Below are positions 55,030 through 64,000 of a stretch of DNA of 64,000 nt, one piece after another. The translations under genes were made by a program, and so were the position numbers. Origin of the DNA: Varanus komodoensis (Eukaryota > Chordata > Lepidosauria > Squamata > Varanidae); assembly GCF_004798865.1 (NCBI RefSeq), contig NW_025335854.1, positions 4,341,288-4,405,287 on the forward strand, written 5' to 3'. Positions within the stretch are counted from its first letter, which is position 1, and the number at the start of each line of letters is the position of its first letter. The notes under the pieces were generated by a model. It did no database searches. It was given only the letters and a program-made list of their open reading frames with translations, and was not told the origin of the DNA.

Positions 55030-58000
55030 GGTGATTTTCAGGGACTCCGTCTTTCCTTTAAAGAAATTCATATTGCTTAGCATTATTTTCACAGTAAGGG
55101 CAATACAAATCTTATTCTAAGATCCAAGCATATCCCATCAAAACTACATTATTCACAGGCTTAATGTTGTACCATTAAATTATCTTCTCTTCCTCATGCC
55201 CATTGAACATGAAGAACAGGTAGGAGGAGATAAATAAGATGAATATACAAAACGAGGTAAAGATACAATTCTTTATTCAGGAGAAATGCTATATAAATCA
55301 TAGATAACTATGTACATATAATGCAGTAAACTCAACAAAATGAAGGGTACCATAACTCAGCCAGCAAGTTCCCACCTCAATTCCCAACCTCATTTTCAAA
55401 ACTGTTTCTAAATAAAATAACCCACGCACACACAGAGAGACTGCATTTCAAATAACTTCTAAAATATATTTAATCCCTTGTCACCTTTATTGCTTCAGTA
55501 AAATAATCTTCTATATATCACAATTCATATACAATATATACATATTGTATATGTAATATGTTTCTACTCAGAAGTGTTTTGGTGTTGTTCTTTAAATTAT
55601 TGTACAACACCTTGATTGCTTTTAGCAAATAAGACAGTATATAAATGTTAATAAATAGATGGTGACTTATTGAATTCAACTGCACTTGCTTCCAAGAAAA
55701 GCTATATTGGACTGCATTTATAAGGTATTGTCTGTGATGTTACTACATTATAACTATACTATATCACAGAGAATTTAAAGGAGGCAGGTATACAAAAATG
55801 CCAAAATCAGCCAAATGTATTTAGCCAAATAATTTACCAAATTTTAGCCAAATTGCTTTTGCTTTTCACTGAATATCTTCAGTATTTATTTAAATTAAAA
55901 TTTATCCTGTGTGTTTGATTTAAATCTATCCATCTCAGGGGAGGTTAAGGGGGGAACCTCCTCCTTTAAGTTATTTTTAGAAACATCCGATCCAAAAACT
56001 GCTATTCAAAAAACATACCATCTCTCCACACCAGACCCACCTGCCAATACCGAACAATGTTAAATTATCATTCAGCTTTGTGCGCTATTTCTATATTTCC
56101 ATTCGGCTCTGATAGTACATCTTGATGTTCAAAGGGTACATTTCAAGAGTCCCATGCACAGAAATAGGTGTTCCACTTACCCTCCAATGGCAATCTCTGT
56201 AACCACTGATTCTGCACATCTTTATATATATCAGTGAGAATATATTGGGATGAGTGAATTGGGCAACATTAGACAAAACCAACTGTGACAACCTATGACA
56301 GCAAATTTTCCACATCTCCTGGAAAACAGCCCAGAAGACTAGACGGCAACATCTGGAAAACACTCCCATTAAGAAAAATGACTATGAAAAAAATAAATTT
56401 AGACGTATTAGTCAACACATTTCTAATATTTTGGTGAAGTGAACAAACTGTCCTGAAAGATCAGTTGGATTTGGCTGGCATGAGGATTAAAAGCAGGAGT
56501 AGATCATGATGCATGGTTGATTTGGAGGTCTACGCTCTTTTGTGTCAAGTAAAGACCAGAAAGGAAAAGCTTAAAAGGTGAAATATGAGAGGATGCTGCT
56601 AAATATTTGGAGGAAGCTTGTGCCATGGATGAGTGGGCTAGCACAGTCCCTGGCTGAGGATGGCCACACTGCCTGTGGATGGCCTACAGTGGTGGCAGTC
56701 CCCCAAATTCAAAGTTACATACTGATTTTGCTGGTTTCTATGGCAAACTTCTGTTTTTCATCTCAGGGTCATATAGATTGAAGGAAAGGACAGTATATTT
56801 CTGCACTAAAACATTAACATTCCACACACAGGTCGGCAAAGTTCTGGGCCAAGCAAAGCTGAATTCCTTGAGTTTTATAACTCAAATGAATTTGGGCAAA
56901 TCTATGTCGCTGACACCCTTTTCCATAATTTGTTCTGTAAATGTCGCTACTCTTATTCATTCTCTTGTCCAAGATCTGAGAGACAAAGGTGCTACGTAGG
57001 GCGCCAGTGCTCATGCTCAATCACTCTACCGTCCCTTTAGTTTCTGTCATTTCAAAAGGCTTTGCCTGAGTTCTTTCAGACATTTTTCACAGCTATAAGG
57101 TCCTGTGATTTGTTTAAAACAACAAGCTAGGCTTATTTCTGGGAGCTAAATTCTTTGCCTGATTACCCATTCTGGGCTCCTCTACATGAGGACTTTAACC
57201 CAATCAAAGCTTCTGTTTCTGGCCTCTTAAGATCAGCTCCTTTACACCTGCTTTTTTCCAGGGGTTTCTTTATCCACCTTTCTAGATCTTGTATTACACA
57301 ACCACCGGGTGGCTCTATGGTATAGTGGAATTGCACAAATACACTACAGTTTCATGCTGCCAATCTCAGAAATACTGGACTTTCCTCATTAGTTCATCCC
57401 TAGTCCCAAGAATCCACGGCATCCTCCCTGGAGGGCATCAATGCCGTGCAAAGCATCTGCAAACTACTGTGAATGAGTAATCATGAGTACACACAAAATG
57501 CTGTGTGTGTGTGTGTGTCCCACATGTCCCTGCAGAATTTCAGCATGCCAAGGTCTCTATCTAAGATACATGCTCTCACTGCAGCATTTCAACATACTGG
57601 CCAAAACAGCTACAGTAATAATGGGAATAACAACATCAACAACAAAATAACCATCGACTTGGAAATTCCCGCACTTGTTAGGGAAAATATGGGAATAACA
57701 TTTCTCCAAGACCATTTCTATGTGCATGAGGCTTTTCTACATGGCTGAGCTTCCAGACATGCCACCTGAGTCCTGCCTGAAGTGGTTGGTTTTTCCCCAT
57801 TTAGATGTTATGGTTGCACATCTGACTTAGCTTTTAGAGGAATCTAGGGATGAGTCTAGCAAAGGGTGCAAGGTGAGCAAGTTATCTCAGCCTCTTTCAG
57901 ACAGGCTGTGATAGGGGACCTTCAGGATTCAAGATGAAGTATTGTACATCCCTCATCCTTTTTATACTCTGTTCAGAGACTAAGATTCCTTTCTCCAGAA

Positions 58001-58879
58001 AGAGTCAACGGTGCACAAATGGGCTGCCACAACTTCATGCATCCTCACTCTGAACGCTCAGCAGAACAGCCTGGTATGCGGGAAGATAACAGATTAATGG
58101 ATGTTTGAATGGAGGAGCAAGGCAGCATGGAAAAATAGAGGTCTATACCTGGGGAACCCTGGCAGAATTAGGGAAAAACACAGGTGCTAGGCTGAAGGGG
58201 AAGCAAGCAAGGTGCTGCTTGGTACACACCACAAAGCATGCTGCCCCGAGCTCACCCCCGCCCCCCACCACTCCCTGCTTTCCCTCCTGGAATTTCTCTC
58301 CTAAAGTGGCAAGACTAAAAAGTTTTTGGATTTGTGGCCATCCCAGTTTCCTTTTTGAAAATAAGTGTTTATAGTGACTATTTGACTATTCAATACTTCA
58401 ATAGTCAAAAAAGCAAAAGCAAATAAAAATAAAAATATTCCAATCCCTCATAAAAAAGTGTGAAATTCAATTTTCTTACATGAAATTTGAATAGATCAAT
58501 GACAGTGGATGTATATGAAATATATATCTATATATTTTATATATAAGAGATATAACTACTATCCATAAACATAATTATGCATAAGGTTCTACAAAGACAT
58601 ATAAGTAATTTATAGGTTATCTCTAAATAGCTCCCATTCAAAGATTAAAAGCATCATTAAATTTTTGATTTACAGTGTTAATGGAAGGTATCCTTTGTCT
58701 TTCAAAAGTTGTATTTTCAATCTTTTAGCTGTTGAAAGTGCATGAAAAATCCATTTGCACTGACTTTGTATCACAATGCAAGAAATAGGCATATAATTGA
58801 GTAGCATGTGTACATCAGCAACTATCAAGGGATTTTCCAACTTAAAGTTTATCCCTATTCTAACCTTCCCTAAAAGAGG

Positions 58880-59195
58880 CAGCTTGACCCTGTCTTGGAA
58901 AGCGAGCTGAGCCATGCAGAGGTCCATGAATGTCTATGCAGCACTGGTTGTGCAACCAGCAAGCCTCTTCTGCATCACAAACAAACTGTGCAAGTCACAT
59001 GTGCAGAAGGCAGAAGCTGCTTGCTCTGCACTGTTGGGCCTCAATTCCTGGCCAGCAGAATGGAACACCTTATTGCTTCCTGTTCAGTGTGGCACTGAGT
59101 TTGTCCTATGCTGCCAACGAGAAAACAAGCTTGAGTTTGGGAGCCAAGCCCAAGGAATCTGAGAGATTTCCACTCCCCAAAACAGATTCCTCATA
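58880..59195. repeat. Dispersed repeat family A, longer copy
   Basis: GGTTGTGCAACCAGCAAGCC and GGGAGCCAAGCCCAAGGAAT...CAGATTCCTCATA align with 34935-35325 in the same orientation. Confidence 0.6.
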
Positions 59196-59219
59196 TTTAT
59201 TTATTTATTTTTATTTATA

Positions 59220-59450
59220 TTGTGATTTATATCCTGCCTTTTTCCTACAAAGGACTCAAGGCAGCTTACATCATCTCTCCTCCTCCATCTTATCCTCACA
59301 ACAAGAACCCTGTGAGGTAGGTTGGGCTGAGAGTCTGTGACTGGCCCAAAGTCACCCAGTTGGCTCCATGGCTGAGCGGGGACTCAAACCCAGATCCTCT
59401 GAGTCCCAGCCCCGTGCTCTTAACCACTACACCACACTGGCTCTCCAATA
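59220..59450 (-). mobile_element. tRNA-derived SINE with L2-like tail
   Basis: The - strand starts GGAGAGCCAGTGTGGTGTAG, has the B box GGGTTTGAGTCCC, the GGCCAGTCACAGACTCTCAG block, and the tail CTGCCTTGAGTCCTTTGTAG...GATATAAATC. It is intact at both ends apart from decay. Confidence 0.88.
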
Positions 59451-59644
59451 CCAATTTCATTGGTATTGCGGTGCTCAATATTCCTGAGATTTTATTTTTT
59501 TTTTTGAAATAAGATGCAACCTAATATCCATTGATGCTCTGAGGTAGATACTAACACAGCAATCCATTGATTAGGTCAAATAGGATGATGCATTTCAGTT
59601 TTCCATTTCTGTTTAAGACCTTGTAGGTCATATTTATTTTCGTT

Positions 59645-59740
59645 TTTGTGTGCTGTCAAGTTATCTCAAACTTATGGTGACCCTTTTAATGAATTTGCTG
59701 CAAAATGCCCTGCCCTTGACAGTCCTGTTCAGCTCTTGAA
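59645..59740 (-). mobile_element. RTE-like LINE 3' fragment
   Basis: GTGTGCTGTCAAGTTATCTC...CTTATGGTGACCC...CCTGCCCTTGACAGTCC parallels the right-hand copy at 62725-62985 in the same orientation. Confidence 0.55.
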
Positions 59741-59754
59741 CATTTATTGATCCA

Positions 59755-59832
59755 TATCATTTTTATAGACCCGAGGCTTATGTGAATGGGATGGCATACA
59801 AAAATTTCAAATAAATAAATAAATAAATAAAA
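59755..59832 (+). mobile_element. L2-like LINE tail
   Basis: ACCCGAGGCTTATGTGAATG...GGGATGGCATACAAAAATTTC with (AATA)n is the 3' end of the L2-like family. Confidence 0.72.
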
Positions 59833-61514
59833 TAGACCTGGATTGTGGGTCAAGGTATCTGATCAACTTTAACAAGTACTAAAAACAGAGAAGACTCTGA
59901 CACAGAAAAAGCAGCATGACCCAGTTCCCTTTCTCCACACCAATAAATAATGATCAATAACTAATGCCCTTTTGTAACATCCAGTATCCAGTATTAGCTG
60001 CCTGTGATGGCCACTTCACCTCATACGTGGGCCATCCTTTATAAATTCAGCTGATAGGAACCTTATATTATTTCTGCTTTAAAACACTTTGTTGCTGAAA
60101 CATTGCAATTTTATAATATCCTGAGACTGTTATTTGAAAGTTCCATCAGCAGATGTCCCATGCAACATTAATTAGTAGCATTCATTAGTATTAATTAACA
60201 TTAATTAGTATTAATTCTTCCTGCAGTGTCAGTCTCTTTTTATTGCTTCCTGTTCCATGCAACTGTTTTTGCCTTATGGTGCCAATTTTATCTTGGTTTA
60301 CTGTGTGCTTTTTATTATCACTCTTTTATTTTGAATTTTGTATTTTTAATTTACCAGTATAAAGCCCAGAGAAGTTTGCTTATTAGGCAGTCTGACATGG
60401 AAGAAAGAATCCCTCAATAAAAAAAGCAGAAATGCAAGGAAGGAAGCTTTTGATTAAAGGTACAGTAGACTTTAAAAGTTCATAGGGGACAGGAATATTA
60501 ATGTAAAAAAGAATTCTCTAAATCAGGTCTGAAAGGCTCAGAAGGACACACAAAGTATTAGAAAACAGCAATTTCACAATGGCATCTCCCAGATTCTTTA
60601 GATGTTAATAAGGAAAGAATTGCAGTTCTGGAGAAGAAAGGACTAGTGTGGAAACGGTGTTATAGTGTTAACAGTTTAGTTCCCTAATCTGTTGTCCTTC
60701 TCTTTCAAGTAAAGAGCACGCATCTAGAGTACAGAGAAATTTCTTCTTACAGCAGCCAATAATCATCTGAGTGCATTGCAGAATTTCTCAAGCACTTCAG
60801 TGGGAGAAAAATGGAAGCAAAATATAATGCGGATTGACAGAATAAGCAGTCAGCAATGAACAAAATGTTTATGTAAATCTGACATCATAAAATTCAACTG
60901 GGTGGGAGTTAAATTCCATGATGACTGCCAACTTTCCTTAGACATTCACAAAGCCTTTAATTTTTGTTCTAATAACTAGGGTTGGAGCCCTATTTGGCAG
61001 GAAATCCAATTGGACTTGATGAGACTTACTCCTGAGTAAACATGCCCAACTCTATAAAAACACAGTTGTTACATTTACTGTAATATGGCAAAGAAAGGGG
61101 AAGTGGTAAGCAAGGATGTACCAACCCTTTCTTTTTAAGTACCTAATATCTTCTCAATACATGCAAAAACCTTCTTGTTACTCCTAAAGGCCTGAAGAAC
61201 TGTAAAAAATATATTGGGAATAATGGCAGCCTAGTAGTAGCAAATAGTCAGCAGTACCATTCATTCGACAGCATGGATGTGCTGAGAGGTTAGTGCATGT
61301 GTATACATATGTGTAGAACATTACAACATATTAGAAATGTGGTGTGACTGTGTTACACAGACACAACCCCTGGTTTGCAACATTCAGAGCAACCCTCTCT
61401 TATGTTATGACTTGCTTGCCCTGATTGAGTTCTTGTATTTCTGACTCAGTGCTAGCAATCTAAACCAATGATTCCTTAAAGAGATGTGATACATGTTGAC
61501 ATTGATACGCATGT

Positions 61515-61605
61515 CGTGAGCAGAGCCGGCTGGAGCCGGGGGTCAGACTAGATGGCCCAGGAGACCCCTTCTGACTCGCTCTGTTTCTATGTTTCTGTGA
61601 CATCA
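61515..61605 (+). mobile_element. CR1 LINE 3' end
   Basis: GGGGGTCAGACTAGATGGCC, then CCTTCTGACTCGCTCTG and the short TTTCTATG/TTTCTGTG tandem repeat, is the characteristic CR1 terminus. Confidence 0.82.
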
Positions 61606-62724
61606 TCTGCTGTTACCTCCATCTGAAGGTGCCAATAGACGGGGGGGCAGAAGGGATAGATAGACCATCTTGTTGGATGGGACTGTGGGAGGCAGATACG
61701 GATCAGATGCATGGGCAGATCTCTTTAAAAACATCAGCAGCAGTGGAAATACCCAGACAGAAGAGACATTTGCTAGCACTGGTAACTAACATCAATGAGG
61801 GAAAACATCCTTCCAAGGGAAGTAGCAAATTCATTTAGCACTAGGCTAAATAAGTCACTCAAAAATATATTTCAGGGTATAATTTTGCATTAGGACATTG
61901 TCAGATCATTGTCAGTCTCTGATTTTAATCATGTTGTGCTTTATGTATTGGGCAAAACTCTCACAAGATAAAAATAATAATTGTAAGTATAATACTTTCT
62001 GAATTAGCACAACTGCTGATGAAGTCCTGGGTCCTGGACTGTCCTGGGGGCCCCTCTGGAGATGTGGTGAGAAATCATCTATGTCTAACCCCTTGTCTGC
62101 AGCATAATGCATGATTTCTCCAAACACACAAACCAGGAAAAAGATGGTGCAACTGTTTGTTCCTAAGATCTTAGCACATACTTCCAGCGATACTTCCCCA
62201 CCATACCTAAGGGAGATTCCTTTCAGTAAGCAAAGGAACCTTTAGGGAGCACCAAACACAGAGGACTTTCTGGGCCCATGGTACATGCTTGGAGAGATTG
62301 TGTCCAGAGGCTCATTAATGGAGGCTCATTAATGGTCTAATCCTATACTGTCCTTCCAAAAAATGTTCACATACTGAAAATTAACAGGAAGTATGACATC
62401 AGCTTTATAATGGCTATCTTATATAACAACTGTGGAGCTCTGCATTTCTAAATTTTACTGGATTCAAACTGGATTTACTCTCCACTTACAAGGTAATCAA
62501 AATTCTGCAACATATTTTTGCTTGTAATGCTAATAATGGAGAAGGGTTTTGTTGGACAGATGTGTCCGTGTGTGTGTATTTGCTTCTATCAGCATGCATC
62601 ATTATAACATTTCTATTCAGATTTGGCATATTTTCCTGGTCTTGCTTCTGCGCTGATATTAATATTTCCTTGCTTAATGTTTCTATGCTTGGCTAAAGGC
62701 AAAGAAGACAAATTGGACCTTTTC

Positions 62725-62985
62725 ACTCTTTATTATTCTATGCTGTCAAGTTGTCTCTGGCTTATGGTGATGCTATGAATGGACACCCTCCAAAACAACC
62801 TGCCCATGACAGCCCAGCTCCGTTTCTGTAAATTGGATGCGGCTTTCCTTATGGAATCCATCCATTTCATTGTCAGTCTTACTTTCCTTCTTCTGCCTTT
62901 GCCTTTCCTCAGCATGCCAGTCCTCTCCAGGGAGCTCTGCCTTTTTACGATGTGATCTTTTCACACTAATCTGTGTATAGCTGTG
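62725..62985 (-). mobile_element. RTE-like LINE C-terminal remnant
   Basis: The - strand reads GRRRKVRLTMKWMDSIRKA, then LQKRSWAVMGR and SITISQRQLDS, the pattern of an RTE-group C-terminus (compare MRWLDG, KAWRNVVHGV in the Bov-B copy). The family differs from the Bov-B copy at 42535. Confidence 0.65.
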
Positions 62986-63279
62986 TTCTTTTCTGAATCT
63001 TTCATTTTATGAAGAGAGGGAGGAAATGTTGTAAGACAGAAAATCAATCTATCCATTGATAGAGCACCAAATCATAGCGATATTTAAAACCACACCTTCC
63101 TGCTCTTGAAGGATGTTATGTGTCACTGTTGTTTTCGATTAATTTCCATGTCAGAAAAGGAATTCATTCTATAAAATTTGCAGATCAGTGCACCTGTATT
63201 TTCTGCCCCATACAGACGAGTGCCGGAGGAGAGCTTTGCAGACATCCTGGCCAACAGAAAGATAAACAAGTGGGTCTTA

Positions 63280-63600
63280 GATCTAATCATTCCAGAACTT
63301 TCCCAGGAAGCAAAAATGATGAACCTGAGGCTGTCCTTGTACTTTGAGCAAATCATGAGAAGGCAAATCTCACTGGAGAATACAATCATGCCAGGGAAAG
63401 TCAAAGGCAGAAGAAGAGGAAGTCCACATACAAGTTGGATCCATTCCAAAAACAGAGCCTCAATCTTGAGTTTACAAGAGCTGAGAAAGGCTGTGAGGAA
63501 CAGAGACATGTTGCAGGGGATTCATTGGAGGGTCACCATAAGTCACGAAGGACTTGATGGCTCACCACAACTCATTTTGGTGGGGTACAAACAGCACCAC
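63280..63600 (+). mobile_element. RTE-like LINE C-terminal remnant, frame still open
   Basis: In one open frame it reads LYFEQIMRRQISLENTIMPG, KVKGRRRGSPHTSWI, then SLQELRKAVRNRD and RVTISHEGLDG. This follows the RTE C-terminus motif by motif. It is the same subfamily type as 62725-62985, in opposite orientation. Confidence 0.72.
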
Positions 63601-64000
63601 ACTCTTCGTTTTGCTTGCTTCCACAAACCCGTGAGGAGAAGCATTTTATACACAACACAGTATGTCTTTTCCTCCGTCTGGTGATTTGCTGTACCATGCT
63701 GTATCTGTGCTGAAAAAGCAACACAGGCAGAAGGACAGTTACTCTTTGAAACATGTGGCTCTTTTCACTTTGTGTAAGGACATATATGCTAAATGGAATA
63801 TTCTCAGTGTCATATCGTAGATGTAGGGCTGAAGTTGGGGTGTCCTTGCCCAGAAACTTCATTGCTGAGGTGACATTTCAGCCATGGGCTTCCTGGACTC
63901 ATGAGCCACCAGTTCACAACCTCTGCCTGACCGTAGTGCCATAGGGGAGGACGCTTGTGAAGCTGATCCAGGACTGGAGGACAGGTTGTCAGAAACTGTG

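Larger units (their letters stand above)
55030..64000. other. PRG4 5' flank and intergenic DNA, no gene recognised
   Basis: It contains the PRG4 upstream region and then only repeat remnants: an L2/CR1-like tail near 55590-55655, family C, family A, the SINE at 59220, a CR1 end and RTE-like pieces. No clear TATA box can be assigned to PRG4; a TTTAAAG lies about 25-30 bases upstream of the ATG. The human neighbour on this side, HMCN1, is not reached. Confidence 0.6.

Noticed and set aside
1-64000. LTR retroelements, endogenous viruses or Polinton-like elements
   Set aside because: I looked for long terminal repeats and polymerase, capsid or envelope-like reading and saw none that I could support.

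Overview
The window is vertebrate nuclear DNA, most likely from a squamate reptile (a lizard). The reasons are the split-gene structure, proteins that read very close to human TPR and PRG4, and a typical squamate repeat load: a SINE with a tRNA head and Bov-B-like tail (Sauria type), Bov-B/RTE LINE ends with AAC tails, many L2-like LINE 3' ends, a CR1 end, and a second tRNA-derived SINE. No sequence search was possible. All family calls come from reading translations and remembered family features.

Layout. Positions 97-23397 on the + strand hold the last 24 coding exons of TPR, the nuclear-basket nucleoporin. They encode about 1,113 residues: the end of the coiled-coil rod, the nuclear-localisation segment, the acidic tail and the RGG C-terminus. 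The 5' half lies outside the window. Positions 23612-55029 on the - strand hold a complete 12-exon PRG4 gene (lubricin, proteoglycan 4): signal peptide, two somatomedin-B domains, a lysine/proline-rich segment, a serine/lysine segment, one giant mucin exon of about 4.6 kb with a 100-N assembly gap, and six hemopexin-like exons. Positions 55030-64000 are PRG4 5' flank and intergenic DNA with old LINE and SINE copies and no recognisable gene.

The genes are convergent, with stop codons only 214 bp apart. As I recall the human map, this tail-to-tail arrangement is the same at 1q31. Between the stops is a 12-bp perfect palindrome (23530-23541) that supplies AATAAA on both strands, so one site can end both transcripts.

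The most unusual material is the PRG4 mucin exon. Instead of the mammalian KEPAPTT-type repeats it has three different arrays: a KLP-S/T array, 18 units of about 28-31 residues built on TQTDPGDT and PEGVDNPDR, and a 32-residue array next to the gap. A 345-bp period shows block duplication inside the second array. Other points are two TPR exons with tandem in-frame 3' splice sites sharing the same TTTCAG hexamer, a 51-nt perfect hairpin in the last PRG4 intron, and several dispersed repeat families that I cannot name. I saw no prokaryotic, CRISPR, viral or LTR-retroelement structure.
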